Positions 1 through 13,400 are shown, counted from the stretch's first letter. The stretch: DNA of 62,000 nt from Glandiceps talaboti (GCF_964340395.1 NC_135561.1:11945461-12007460); one strand, 5' to 3'. A program made the numbers and translations. The notes: generated from the sequence alone by a model not told the origin.

Positions 1-121
1 GAATAATGGGTGATATCTTTCCTGGTTTCTGTTTTATTTTTCAAGCCGGAGCAACAATGACATAACATGTTGAGTTTGATGAAGTGATTGCCGGGAAACA
101 TACGTTTGAGCCAAGATATTA

Positions 122-367
122 CCAAACCAGAGTGACTATAGAGTTTCAATTAGGCGGCATGATGTTACTACCAAACCAGAGTGACTATAGCGTTTCAATT
201 ATGTAGCATAATGTTACTACCAAACCAGAGTGACTATAGAGTTTCAATAAGGCGGCATGATGTTACTACCAAACCAGAGTGACTATAGCGTTTCAATTAG
301 GCGGCATGATGTTACTACCAAACCAGAGTGACTATAGAGTCTGAATTAGGCGGCAAGATGTTTCTTT
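122..367. repeat. 49-bp tandem repeat, five copies
   Basis: Five head-to-tail copies of a 49-bp unit start at 122, 171, 220, 269 and 318, each beginning ccaaaccagagtgactatag. Copies 1, 3 and 5 continue with 'ag' and copies 2 and 4 with 'cg', so a 98-bp dimer order is visible. The copies are directly adjacent without spacers, so this is a minisatellite and not a CRISPR array. It lies downstream of gene A. Confidence 0.95.
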
Positions 368-874
368 TCTTACATCTAACACAACTTTCTTGTTACAAAT
401 TAAACAAACAAAATACAGATACTGATAGTGTTGACGCACATGAAATATACATCTTGTCTCACTGTAGCGGTTAATTAACAGTTTTGAGTTTGAATCTTCA
501 GTGTCTTATCCGACAGTGGTGTTTCATTTGTATAAAATGTATAATTTATATATGCTTGCATGCTATCAGTATCTGTTTTATATCAGGATCATTTGTTACA
601 AAAACACTCTCGTGTGAGACTAACTAGTATATGATCGTGCAGCCTTTTGGACATTCTATAGTTTAGTTATAGAGTGGCCATATTAGTTTGGCAGTAACAG
701 AGTAAATAATGATACAAACTGGAATATGGTATATGTTCTGTTCAAGTGGCCATATTTTGTTATAAATGAATAAAACATACTGTTGTTTTGTACTTGTGGA
801 ACATGTACAATGTGGAACGAGATAGTCGAATTTTGTATTTGGAATTCATTCATTGCAAAAAAAAAAGAAACATC

Positions 875-980
875 ATCTAGCTATCCATCCATCCATCCAT
901 CCATCTATCCATCCATCCATTTATCCATTCATCCATTCATTCATGCATGTATGCATGAATGGGTGGATGGATGGATGCTT
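875..980. repeat. TCCA/TGGA microsatellite
   Basis: TCCA repeats (about 880-935) are followed by a short inverted block of TGGA (about 960-976), so the tract can fold back on itself. The two open frames crossing it are repeat translations. The rest of 368-1176 shows no gene. Confidence 0.85.
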
Positions 981-1176
981 CTTTTTCGGCCACAATATTT
1001 TGGGTCAACTTTGGGACATTAAACTGGAAGGTAACGCCATATTCCTGAGCAGTCTTAGTTACCCAACCCTTTTTGTGTATCCCCACGGTAACCAGACGGC
1101 GAGAGAATCGATCACATCCATTATGTACTGTGAGTCTGTGTAGTCAACATTAGATTTCTAAAAAAAAATACTTTAC

Positions 1177-3043
1177 CATCATTTCCAACATCGGGGTTAA
1201 AAATGACATCCCGTTCTACCAGCCTCGTTCGTGCCTGTTTGAATTCCGTCCAATCTTTCTTGGTACCATTCAAGAGACCTTTAGCTACCATCACTTCTAC
1301 TTGGATATATATTGGTAATATGGTTGGCTGTGGCATGATACTGTCTGTGGATTAAATGTAAAGGTAATAAATGGTCTACATTGATAAATGAATTGTGGAA
1401 ACACAGCGATGATCTTATCTCTTAATTTGCATCGTCGTAAGCCACAGCCTCTTTTGCGGCACGTTCCAAGACTCTTTTCACAGTGTCGCGAAAGAAATAA
1501 AAGCTTTGGTTTGCGAGAACGTTAATTAGCAGTAGAGCATCTTTACAAGATTTCAAAGTTCAATATTACTTTTATTGAGATGCTATTGTATCACCAAAAA
1601 TCGTATCTAAGTTGATAATAATGATGTATACACGTGTACTAAAGGAAGAAATAAGTCTGACTGGACTTTTAACTTACTTTGTTGCATGGAGTTCCCCGCC
1701 AAATAAGTAATACTATGGGTTTCCAGAAGGGTTAGAATACCCAAACCCGCTTTCTTTCTATCGTTGACCATGACATCAATTCTATCCTCGTGAGCTAGCT
1801 GAATCGTCTGTGGCAAGGAGCAATTTTTCAGAATCTCGTCAATGGTATAACTCTTGTCCACTAAAAAAGGTAGAGTGTATTTTTGGTTATTTCATTATCA
1901 TCTTCGTCACCAACATTATCAGCCCTACTACCAGTGCTATCACGACCAACACCAACACCACCCCCACCGCCACCACCACAACCAGCATGAGCAGCAGCAG
2001 CAGCAGCACCACCACCACCACCACCACCAACACCACCACCACCACCACTATCACCTCCACTACAAGCATCATCACATTTACTGTGTTACTCATTAATGAG
2101 TATGTCGACTATGTCCTCACCTTCATGCCTACCATACCCCATGTAGCCGCCAACACTGCACTAACACCACCACTACCAACACCATCAACTATCAACACCG
2201 TGGACAAACAAAATCATGCCCTACACAATGTGAAAGGACTACGCTAAAACATGAACTCAAAGGTATACTTACGATTTGTTTTACCAGAGAGAATGTAAAA
2301 TCTGAATTCATAATTTCTCGGTATACTGATATGACGTCCATTTTGATCAGTGGCGATCACTCTTTCTTGTGCGAACTTCTTTGCCATCCTCATAACCTTG
2401 CCCGACAAATATAGAATGCATTCAATTCATAAATAGGTGCTATGTGCAGTAATTCGGCCTCATTGAAATCCAAGCAAAGTTTGCACAAATTACTTTAACT
2501 TTAAATTTACTAATTAACAGAACGCTGCTGTTGGGACTATGTCTTCGAACATATGTAGAAGACTTGTTGTACATGACACTTCTTACTCTCAATTCTTCTG
2601 TTACCCCTCAATACTCAACTAAGAATTCCGATTGCAAAAAACGGAAATACATAAGAAGGGGAGGGCGGTGGCGGTGGCGCAAAGGTGCTAATTTTGGTAT
2701 ACCAGACTCGGCGTGTTGTAAAAGGTTGTTCCCCATAATTCATTGCATATAATAAATATGGGTGGTGAGATGTGTAACTGTTCTAGCATAGGTTTAAGTC
2801 GATTGTGTACTCTGTTTTGCATATGTGGGCGAAAATGCGGTAAACCATAGATTAGTGGAGGGTCTATGGGTAAACATAAGAAAAATGACTTACTTGCCCT
2901 CCGCTAATCGTTTCATGCTCGTCGTTGCCAAGCCAACCACAGCTGAACTTCACTATTTGTGGGAGGTCGAATTCCTTGAGAAAATCTCTTAAATTGTAGT
3001 TTTTCTTCGACCATTTAATAACAAAATCACTGCATCCCGCCAT
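1177..3043 (-). CDS. GAREM-like CABIT-domain protein A (CABIT exons only seen)
   Basis: Four minus-strand exons join in frame: 3043-2894 (starts ATG, begins MAGCSD), 2396-2273, 1860-1678 and 1344-1177. Their sizes are 150, 124, 183 and 168 bp and the phases are 0,1,1,1, as in genes B, C and D. All junctions have AG/GT borders. The first exon carries the IKWS...LPQIVKF pattern and the second the VIATDQNGRHISIP pattern of the GAREM/THEMIS CABIT fold. GAREM proteins are cytoplasmic adaptors that link receptor tyrosine kinases to GRB2/SHP2 and ERK; that role is inferred by family. The last exon ends Gly-Asn-Asp plus one base, as in the genes that splice on to a SAM exon. No SAM frame is visible in the remaining 1176 bases, so the gene either runs off the window or ends by reading through the donor for about 15 residues. 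Sequence relationship is closest to gene B. Confidence 0.85.
1431..1512. repeat. Dispersed repeat R1, copy 1
   Basis: This stretch in intron 3 of gene A resembles 3899-4012 over about 80-100 bp. Shared blocks include cagcctctttt, cggcac and ggtttgcgagaa. It is an interspersed repeat of unknown class; short open frames over it look incidental. Confidence 0.65.
1928..2066. repeat. ACC/CAC trinucleotide tract
   Basis: Imperfect ACC and CAG-like triplets lie in intron 2 of gene A (1861-2272). Open frames in several phases (poly-Thr, poly-His, poly-Val) are translations of the repeat and not genes. Confidence 0.85.
2828..2882. repeat. Partial copy of a palindromic repeat (family of 53352-53391)
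   Basis: The block from gggcgaaaa to ggagggtctatgg, in intron 1 of gene A, matches the reverse complement of part of the palindrome near 53352-53410, including the adjoining 'gggcgaaa' flank. One arm is mutated here, so the hairpin is lost. Confidence 0.55.
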
Positions 3044-4712
3044 TCTCTACAGGAAAGGAAGATGTTGGTGAAGAAGTGAAACTGGCTGACTATCCAATCT
3101 ATAGTATTACCATTATATTTCAAAAGTTGGAAATAAATTTCAAAAGAGTGCAGTTGCTTTAATATGTAACAAAATAATTTAATCTTTATGCTAATCATGC
3201 TACTTTTTATGCAACACAAGCATTTTTCATTACAAACTTATTCACTGAAGATGATGACTGTAGTAGCATTTATCTGTCAATTCGAATGTTCATTTAAAGG
3301 ACCGGAACTCCAGAAAATATAGACATTTCTTAAAGTATTTGTTCTGGTGAGTCATTTTATGATTTCAGATAATTTACAATTACTTTAGATTTCAGAGAAA
3401 TATCAAATTGATCTAGTGCCTTTACAGGGTATCTTTGGTGCGGGCTATTGCATCATGGGAGTCAGCAAAATAATATATTCAAATTGCACAATTGATATTC
3501 ACGAGTGCCTTTTCTCTTCAGCGTAAAACAGCTCATTTTTTGGCATGCGTTCAGATGTAATTATTCGTTATTATAATACGTTTTTAATAACACTTTACTT
3601 CCACAAGATTAAGAATTATTGAATTGAAAAGTATAAAAATTGAGTGAACAACAAAATACACTTGTCAATGCGCAGACGTGGAAATGAGGACAAAAATAAT
3701 TGACAAAACAACTAAGCGAGTTTGACCTCACTCACTGAAGAAAATTAGACTATATATACAAATTTGAACAAAAACTAAAAATTACAAATAATAACGAAAA
3801 AATGACCAATTTTCATATAATCGTTGTAGAATTTTAATAAACCGGTAGAAACTGAGATATGTAAAATTATCAAAATAAAGTCGAGAAATCGGTCTGGAGT
3901 ATCGTCGTAAACTTCCCCAGCCTCTTTTACGGCACCGTCCATGATGCACCGCCAAGTAACGCAGTGTTGCGGAAGATATAACAGTTCTGGTTTGCGAGAA
4001 TGGTCTGGAGCGGATCTAGACTTCAATTGGTTTTGAACAACTGGGGTGGAACAGATTAAAACTGCTAAGAAAAACTAGTCTAAGATCTGAGCCCTACTTC
4101 TCACGATTAACCTTGGCTTAACAAAAGTTGACGGTGTACGAACTAAGATAATCAAGTTCTCCCTTAACGTTCGATTGATCCCAGACCTGAAAAAATATAA
4201 TTGACTGCGTTGGTGTAAACTCACACCACTAATTTTTAGTGGTCTGAGGTGTAAATGAGAGTTAATGAGGTGGTAAAGTGTGAAGTAGACACGTACCAGA
4301 CCACTTACCTATTTCAGTTGCGAAGGCTACTGACGGAATAACTAACGTGGTATACAGTGCACAAGTACCTTATCAAAACTCTAGTCACGACTTTTATAGA
4401 ATAAATCTTCTCTCAAACAAGTCACGTTTCTTAAACTGCCTTTGTACATTTAAACGAGACTGCGTTGTCCTGTGGAGAGTGGAATGTAACTGACCAGTCT
4501 GAGGGCTATATAACTATTTGACGTCGTGAAATCACGTACTAAAAGTCTAATATTTGTTTAGGTAATATACGACTTTCGGCGTTGTTAAAGTGAAGAGTGG
4601 ATTATTTGGTAGTTAAATGTGGACTCAGATTTACTGACAACTATCGGAAGAAGAAATATCAATCGAAATTTCCCCTTTTATAGTATTTAAAATGACGAAT
4701 TTCTTATGAAAG
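3044..4712. other. Upstream region of gene A, no gene recognised
   Basis: AT-rich sequence 5' of gene A. It should hold the gene A promoter, but no core element can be assigned. It contains repeat R1 copy 2 at 3899-4012 and a small hairpin near 4232-4248. The 83-residue minus frame at 3775-4026 lies over R1 and has no recognisable domain. Confidence 0.6.
3899..4012. repeat. Dispersed repeat R1, copy 2
   Basis: Second copy of the sequence at 1431-1512, same orientation, with short indels between copies. No terminal repeats or target duplication were found, so class is unknown. Confidence 0.65.
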
Positions 4713-4900
4713 TTAGGCTGCATTCACAAATAATGGGCAGGGGGGGGCGGAGGAATCATGACAAAATCAGGTTTTTTTCAAGTTCCCTCCTCCTTTATAA
4801 CCCCAAAAAATTCAGACCCCCCTCCACATGGTCAGAGATTTTCAAGCCCCCCCCCACACATTTATTTTTATAACAGATATATAGCCACACACATACACAT

Positions 4901-4947
4901 GTGTACACACACACACACACTGACACATACATACATACATACATACA

Positions 4948-4981
<34 letters not shown>

Positions 4982-5045
4982 CATACATACAGACATATAC
5001 TTAAATACATACCTAAATACATAAATACATACATACATACATACA

Positions 5046-5079
<34 letters not shown>

Positions 5080-5091
5080 CATACATACATT
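4901..5091. repeat. CA / TACA microsatellite
   Basis: CA repeats pass into long TACA runs, interrupted around 4990-5025. All long open frames here (YIHTYIHT, MYVCMYVC) are repeat translations. The tract sits inside the TIR element. Confidence 0.95.
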
Positions 5092-5676
5092 GTCTCTAAT
5101 GTAATTGCATGAACATTTTTACATTTGGAATCTCCAGATTTTACTCATTTGCACAGACTTTAACATTACTTGAGTGTATATTGAAGCTGAACACGGGGTA
5201 ATTAATGTTAGTTGTTTTTTATACAGGAACTTGTGTATATACATGTTTTGTACCTTTTTTGTTAAATGGCTATCAAATTTTGACATGATTTTTAGTTCTC
5301 CAGTTTCACTAAAGTTTTTTGGCTGAACAGTGCTGAATTATTTTTTAAAGCCATACTTTCCAATATTTTTTGCATAGTGTTTTTAAAATTAAGCTAATTG
5401 GATCTAGAGACAATTAGACTATTGTACAGTCTTTTGCAAACAGCATATACAAATTTGCAGTCAAAATAAAAAAAATACATGTAAACTTTTAAAATGGGGC
5501 AACTCTGTCCTTTAAACCAAACACTGACAGTCTTGTATGTATTCCAAGCAAATAAATACACACCACGGTAGCTATGATGCAGATCCATGGAAATAACAGG
5601 TAAAATGGTGGCCATTATTGTATATAATGTTTCAGTTTGCAACAATTCTTTTGTAATTAACTGTCTCTTTGTACAA

Positions 5677-6003
5677 CTATTCATCAATTCTTCTGGTCTT
5701 CCATGTTGTTGCTCTCTGGCCTGATCTTGTATACATATAAATTTCACTCTCACTGACTTCAGGTGACCCAAACTCCCTTTCCACTATATCTGAGTCAGAT
5801 GAATCATTGTCACTGTCAGAATAACTGTCAGTATCAGAGCTGGTTGAAGAATCACTTATGTTCTGTTGGTGGTAGAAGTGGGATCTAATAGCTTCTATCT
5901 TGTCAGCTTTTATCATTCCTGGTGCTATGAGAATATTGTGTTTTGCTAAATATTTACAAAGTTCTTTCACTTTTAGTTTGACAATAGCTCCACTCCTTAC
6001 CAA
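5677..6003 (-). CDS. SAP-domain ORF inside the TIR transposon
   Basis: A 108-residue frame from ATG 6003 to its stop at 5677. Residues about 8-43 (VKLKVKELCKYLAKHNI...GMIKADKIEAIRSHF) have the helix-turn-helix spacing and hydrophobic pattern of a SAP DNA-binding motif. Residues 49-85 are acidic and serine-rich. The tail has TRSGQRATTWKTRR, a basic C-terminus of a kind I associate with invertebrate repeat-linked proteins. A SAP module inside a mobile element suggests binding of the element or of chromatin; that is inference. It may be one exon of a larger decayed gene. The other internal frames (plus 5900-6133 and 6102-6389) show no recognisable domain. Confidence 0.55.
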   Translation of the reverse strand: MVRSGAIVKLKVKELCKYLAKHNILIAPGMIKADKIEAIRSHFYHQQNISDSSTSSDTDSYSDSDNDSSDSDIVEREFGSPEVSESEIYMYTRSGQRATTWKTRRIDE

Positions 6004-7072
6004 GTTACCACATTTGAACTTTTTATATATTTTAAAATTATATATATTGCATTGTTTTATTTTTTTGGATTGGAGAAAGTTTCACTCAATAGTACTACAC
6101 AATGAGCTCTGCATCTCTAGACATTTTAGATGAGCCTAATTTGCAAAGACTATTAGTCCGTGTGGTTATTAGCCCTATGAAGGGTCTCAACAACAATCTT
6201 ATTTGTAACTATGTATTTGTATTAGTATCAAACCTGTTGATCCACCACCACCAACCAAATATCAGTGACAGCCTGACAGGCTATTTATACTCATTTCACA
6301 TTTATCAAAATGTGCCTTCAGATGCAGAGCTTGATGTCCTTTGCTCAAAACTTTCAGTAATCAATCAGGTACAAATGGATAACAAATAATTAAGGGATGG
6401 TGCAAATTTAAATTTTAAACGATTAAACTATTTAATTTTTTGCAAAATTCATTTATATTTATACATTTTTTATTTACCAGTTTACATTCATTTTACAAAA
6501 TATAAATTGTAAGAAATGTCACAAGTACTTTCTGCCTGAAATCATAAAGGATTTTATATACATGTTTTTTGGAAGAGTTTTATTTATCATTGTTATTTAT
6601 TTATTTATCTATTTATTTATGTAGTTCGAGATAGTTCAAAACGTTTATTTAAAAGTCTAGATTAAAATTCACTTCAGGACAGTTCAACATGCCATCAGCC
6701 GATGTCGAGTATGATAAATAGTGCAATGCTTTGAAATTGTCCATAGACTATGTCATACTCATTTTGCAGTTATTTTGGGCTATCTATATTGTGCAGTCTC
6801 TTCTTGTGCTCATTTTACAGTTGGTTTAATAGTTGTGATCAACAATGGGCCCGGGCGAGATAAGGAACTCAACACACACTTAAGTTATTAAAAAGACATT
6901 GGGTATCTGAAAATGTGTTTTCATCAGTATTATATGTAAAAAATATTTTTAGGTCCCCCTCTAAAACCCACCAAAAATTTTCAAGTCACCCCTCTACCAT
7001 CCTCCAAATGTTCAAGTCCCCTCCCCCTCAATTCCTCCAACCCCCCTCCCATTATTCGTGAATGCAGCCTTA

Positions 7073-8690
7073 CGGCAAGTTAAAAATACCCTAGAATGAT
7101 ACGACTGGTAAGCAGCCACCACGGTATCATACGCGATAGGCTGTCGAAATGTACGCAATAGAGGTCCACATCGTTTACCAATCATGATTTGGACGACTAT
7201 ACTATGTCGGGAAATCACCTACTAACAAAGTAGAGTGTACTAGCATTTGTTAGTGGAGTGCATTTGTTTAGGAGTGTTTTGTCTGTCTTGACATAATCAC
7301 GCGAGTACCGTTCTGACGTAGTAATAAATTCTACACTACTAGACTTTCCAGGACACGGTGTAATCATACACCCGACACGTATGGTGTAATTCTGGACAAA
7401 TTGGCACTTTTTTCAGACTTCAAAATTAAATAAAATAGTGACTGTCATGGACGCAAAAGAATACGTGTCGAATGGTAAAACTTTGTATGCTATAGGAAGG
7501 GTGTGTACACTGTAAATGTCGTCAACAGTCTCGTCACGTGATACGTAAACCATAACCAGGTAGGCAATTTGTTTGTGTTTAAGTAGAAGTTCGTTTCCGC
7601 CTTACCTGCCTACTGACAAATATCACTTTCTCGAAGCAAATGTTTTGAAATATCACACGTGATGTTTTTCAGTAGAAATCTTCCCAAAACTCCCTTTTGG
7701 CGTGCTCACACAACAGAGAAGATACAATAGTGATTACTACCAGGAAAGGGTTATCCGAAGTGAAAGGTTTGACCTGACGTGACCTCAGTTACCATATCCT
7801 CGTTCAACACAATATTTTTGCATCAAGTCTTTATTCGACATTCTCTACACTATAGTACGTTCCTGGTTCTTTAAAAGAACATGGTCTAGAACTTGAGCGC
7901 AGATGTCGTCATTTTTCATATAAAATATATAAAATTGTTTAAGTCTTACTACTCATTGAAAGAAACAACTCGTCACTGGAGGAATTCTTACATGTACATA
8001 TGAAAAGAAATCTGATCTCATACGTCACTCTATTCGAAAGGCTGGACCCCAGCTGATCAAATTATTACTTTTACAAGGAAGTACCTGGCAAGGGTTGCTT
8101 TGAATCATATTATTACCATATTTATCAGCAAAAGTTCCAAGTGTTCAATATAACTTACTGCCCACATATCCGTGAACACATTTCAGTCTTTTGTATACAG
8201 ACAAACTAAGAAATAGTGTATTGTATAAGTTAGTTTATGTCAACTTCATTTGTATCACGTGGAACCAAACTATAGGCCATACTCCAAGGCAATTCAAGGC
8301 ATGTATTCTCTGTAAACTAATACTATATTACTTTTAACACAGTGCCGCCATCTATGGTTTTATGGAGTATTTACTTTGCACCCAATTATCGTAAAACCGT
8401 CACACATTGGCAAGTCGACTACACGATGCCTCTTCGTAAGGACACGTTGTTTTTTTGTAGGAGTGGTGAATAAATTGGTCACGTCTGAAGGTACGAACTA
8501 AAGTGTCGTTGCAACAAACATACCTCACCAGGATGTGGTACTTCCTTGTCATGCATGGTATACGTTCAGTCAATGAATGGTCATGCGTTGTAAAATGTGT
8601 TATGATTATCCAGGCACATATATTGAGTAAACATAGATAAACATGCACTTCGATAAATACGTTGTCAGGCGAATAGATAGGCACTGAAGA
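7073..8690. other. Intergenic stretch, no gene recognised
   Basis: Sequence between the TIR element and the TA/CA tract. I see no exon with credible splice borders and no domain match in any frame. It lies between the 3' end of gene B and the 5' side of gene A. Confidence 0.55.
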
Positions 8691-9235
<545 letters not shown>

Positions 9236-10402
9236 ATGGAGTTTATCCAATATAATAAAACTGATTCTGATCTCTTCTGGCTTCAGATCAAATGTGAGGA
9301 AAACCCGGCTTAAGTCAAATCGTCGAATAGACTGGATCAACGTACAAATATAATTTATAATATTTTGAATACGTAATATTTTTGATTTGGTCAACATATA
9401 CCAGAAACATCCTTCAGCAGAAAATTAAAAAAAAATGAAGATAAGTGATCGTGCATATTACGAACATTTATTTAGTTTCAGGATTGGCATTCGCGGTATA
9501 AAAGTACTTTAAAGTGATAAGGAGTGGGTATTTATTTTGGATTCTTTATTCGTGAAACAATTTTATCATGGCTTCCAACTTCCAACAACACAACATATGC
9601 CAAGTCCTTGTTTGTAACTCAATAAATTGCAACAAGATGAATAAATGTGTAAAATGTTTGTTATTGTACGTACAAACGTTTTAACACAGCTTTTGTCTTT
9701 TTGCAATGTACTGAGTTACAAACACACTCTTAAACAATGTTGTTTCACATTATTTTTTTAAGTAGGATATTATACGGAATATGGACAAGCAATAGATTTT
9801 TTTTGTATAACCCATCACACTCTGTGGCATATATTCCTCCCAGACAGAACTCCCATGCTACTGTAATACTGTAATAATGCCCTAGGGAAAATGAATAATG
9901 GCCTCTTTATGAAAATATTGGTCATTATGTGTCAATAGTCCATACCATGTGATATGATCTAAACCAATCACTGAAGACTATATGAAAACGACGTGTTATA
10001 AATGACGATATTAGCTTATCTCATAAGAAATAGCATAATACCAGACAAGGCCTGTCGTATACTATGTACATATAATTATATATGCAAATAATTAGATAAG
10101 ATTATGCAAAATTTTAGCAAATAACTTGTTCATAGGATAAGATATGTATAGACAAGGTCTTTGTAAAGATATTTAGTAAATGAGTTAAGCAGACGATTTT
10201 ACAAATTTTAGCATTTACAGTCCAATATTTTTCTTCCCTCAGCCAAGCCAAGGAGAGTACGTTTGGACTCTTATCACGAGTACCGCAGAACTAGTGACGT
10301 AGACACGGGTTGGCGTGACGTACTAGAACGACCAGGGTATATAATCCATACTTTCTGTTCAAAGAGAATAACTTGGTTTGAATATGGTATAACGTTGCAT
10401 GA
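9236..10402. other. 3' flank of gene B, no gene recognised
   Basis: AT-rich sequence downstream of the gene B stop codon, probably including its 3' UTR. It contains repeat R2 copy 1 near 10270-10395. No polyadenylation site can be chosen with confidence. Confidence 0.5.
10270..10395. repeat. Dispersed repeat R2, copy 1
   Basis: Shares about 110 bp with 13640-13765 in the same orientation, including accgcagaac, tgacgtaga, cgtgacgta or tgtgacgta, and agaacgaccagg. It lies just beyond the gene B stop codon; the other copy is just inside the gene B 5' region. Confidence 0.65.
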
Positions 10403-13400
10403 TTATTTTGGCCGCCATCCTTCTGTAAACATTTTGAGTCTCTTGGCATCAAGTGCAGTCATTTGAAGTCCCTCCATCATCATTGTCATGCCAAGGGAAA
10501 TTAACATTTCGCCATCTATCAAATGTGACCTGAAATTCCCAATGTAATTTTCTAAATTCAACAAAATCAAGCACTCGCACACATCATCGACGGTTAGGCC
10601 AGCTAACTGTGATGGCAAGTCAGAGGTGGTTTTGTATTTCCGAGGAAGTGAAGGGAAGTCCGAGACATTACGGTTTGCATCAACCTCGGTCTGTGTGATG
10701 GCTTTATTTGCGTTCACACGATTGCGTTTTAACTGTACTGCTGCCAATTCTGACATCAAAGAGGAATGTGTCACTGGTTGTTCTTCATTTGAACTTTTCG
10801 TCGGTTTCATTATGTCAGCTGGAACTAGATATCCGTCTCCCATGTCAGACGTGTTCGATAATTTTGTCGATTTTTCATTACTATGTACGTGAACGCCTTG
10901 GTACGTGTTCTTTGCAATCATCCGCCGGTCTATGGTATCCATGTCGTAATCTGGTGGAGGGATATTCACAGGTTGTAATTTGCCGGAAACGTCTATACGG
11001 AGACTCTTCTCGTAGTTATTCTGTACGACTAGTGGCTCGTTTTGTGGAAAGCCTCTTAAACTCTGTGCTCGAAATTTGACAAGTCCATCTTGGAAGTCCT
11101 TTTGTCGCCTTTCTAAACTTTTTTCAGGACTGTTGAAACGAAAATTAGAAGGAGCGATTCCATGCGAGGCTGCGGTTGCTGCTGAGAAAGTAACAGATTT
11201 CTTAATGGCGGGACGCACTGGTGGCACGTGATAAACATCATACATGCCGACCCTCATTTCCTCGACTCTTGTTGGTGATAAAGCGCCACCTTCCGTTTCC
11301 CCAGCTTTTGTTGACCTCAGAATCGAGGCTTCTCCAGTGGGTAGTAACATGGGTCTGCTCTTTCTGACTGACCATCTCTGACTTGCTGGTCTGTCCGGTA
11401 ACCTTGGTGGAGTTTGTTCGGTTGAAGTTTCCGGCAGACTACTCACGAATCGCTTTTGTCCACTGGATCGAGATTTGATTGTCAAGGTTCCAGAAGGTTC
11501 AAGTTCCTCGTAATGGTGAAGTTCAATTGTATGGAGACTACTTTCGGAAAATAGTGAAATTTCTGAAATGAAAGGAAAACAAAATAAAGTATGGTGAGTT
11601 ATTGATATCCGTAGATATACTTTTGTTTTGTTTTGTTTTGTTTTGTTTTGTTTTGTTTTGTTTTGTTTTGTTTTGTTTTGTTTTGTTTTGTTTTGTTTTG
11701 TTTTGTTATTTTGTATTATGTTGTGTTGTGTTGTGTTGTGTTGTGTTGTGTTGTGTTGTGTTGTGTTGTGTTGTGTTGTGTTTTGTTGTGTTGTGTTTTG
11801 TTGTGTTGTGTAACAGTTGTGTTATGTTGTGTTGTTTTAGTGCTGCCCAAAGTTAACAATTTTATAGAGAGAGTAGTTAATAGGTAAGAGTTTGAGTGCA
11901 GTGGTCTGAGGTACAAATACTTACGTAGGTTGCCAGGAGAGTGCTTAAAATCGACTGTCTTGGCTACGATAGTGTCGAGCATCCTGCAAAACAAATTCCA
12001 TTGACTTGAATCACGATCATCTCCATAGAATCCTTCTCCAACAACGACAGACAATTTGGAGTACATTGGAATATTGATAACAGTTCTGTCCAGGTTATCT
12101 AGGAAATCAACAACATCAAAGTACTTAGACAAGGTTTTGATGCTTTTGCATTTTGGTACCTGTCTTGTTTAGCTTTTATTAACTGCATACACCAAAATCA
12201 TAGTTTAAAAAACAAATATTTGCCGACCAAATACAGTGTGCTATTTTCATTAATGATATGACTTATTTTGATTCAAATCTGAAAAGACAGTTGAATGACA
12301 GCTTTACACATTTTCATAGTATTGAAACTTGTGAAGTGCATGGATAATATGACAAGGGCAGCAACCGCTTATTTGTAATTGATGAAGTCAGGGATGAAAG
12401 GTCAGCTTATACTTACCATTATTTATCGCATTTCCCTGTAAATATGTTTCATCATACAACGTCTTCAGAGTGAGCTTTCCAAAATCAACGTCCAATTTCA
12501 CAGCATTATCGATATACTGGACACTAAACACCAAATCATTTTGAGAAGAGAAATACACGTCTATCGGCAACACGTGTTTCTCGATAATCTCCCAGAGAAA
12601 CCTAGACTTTGTATCTGTGAAGATAAAAGCAGGAAATAACAAATGTGTTAAAGCGAGGCTCTTTGCTATCATCATCATCTCTACGTTTTACCGCCAAAAT
12701 AATGTTGCCTTTTATTCAAGAATTCCAGATAGTAACCACAATCATAGTGTCACGTGCACAACATCACAACACGACACTATGCATGTCTGCATCTTCAAAG
12801 GATAGTGGATTGTTCCACTCTCTTTGTAGGGTAGGAGTGCATTTTAGAGATTTTTTTCTAAAAAAAGAAAGTTGGTGATTTTCCGACGATTCCATTCTTC
12901 TCTACTTTAATTCATCTCTTACCAATCTGGCACACTAACATTTGCAATGGCGTCTTCTAATTTTAGTTCATTGATTTACAATAATCGCATCTACATAATC
13001 CATATATCACGACATAGTGATCAAACCTTCACGGCAACACTGATATGCAAAATTCGTTACCTTTTATTCCATCTTTGACCACATCAAATCGACTGAATCT
13101 GTACTTGACAGGAATACTGAAATGACGTCCTCTTTTGTCAATGGCGACGACTCTGGGTTGACGTTGGATTCGGTGGATTCTTAACTCCTGAAATGGAATT
13201 TGAGGGTTCCATTAAAAATCATTAAAAATCATAAATATAAAACCAATATATATTTCCCATGCATCATCATATTAATATGCACTCTGCATGTCATGCATGT
13301 CTACGTACAATTAAAATAGTACAGACCTTCGGGATCGGGGCGACATCCGCCCTCTCCAGGCTGACTATGGACAGTTTATGCCAATCTCATACTAGAGTCT

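Larger units (their letters stand above)
4713..7072. mobile_element. TIR DNA transposon with TTA target-site duplication
   Basis: The element body runs 4716-7069. It starts GGCTGCATTCACAAATAATG and ends with the near-exact inverse (one mismatch in the first 22 bases). The inverted match continues through a G-rich run to GGAGGAAT, giving TIRs of roughly 40-45 bp. It is flanked on both sides by TTA (4713-4715, 7070-7072). A 3-bp TTA/TAA duplication is the habit of PIF/Harbinger elements, so that superfamily is my inference; no transposase reading frame is visible. Inside are a TACA microsatellite and a minus-strand SAP-domain ORF. Confidence 0.82.

Noticed and set aside
122-367. CRISPR-like array
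   Set aside because: The 49-bp copies are directly adjacent with no unique spacers, and the genome is an animal's.
6102-6389. 95-residue plus frame inside the TIR element
   Set aside because: No domain or compositional support. It overlaps no conserved part and may be chance in AT-rich sequence.
10626-11079. Plus-strand frames of 88 and 123 residues
   Set aside because: They are antisense shadows of the large SAM exon of gene B, which has domain and splice support.
12123-12132. Acceptor giving an earlier start to exon 4 of gene B (SKYFDVVDFL)
   Set aside because: It breaks phase with exon 3; the acceptor at tttcctag before 12098 keeps phase and aligns with genes C and D.
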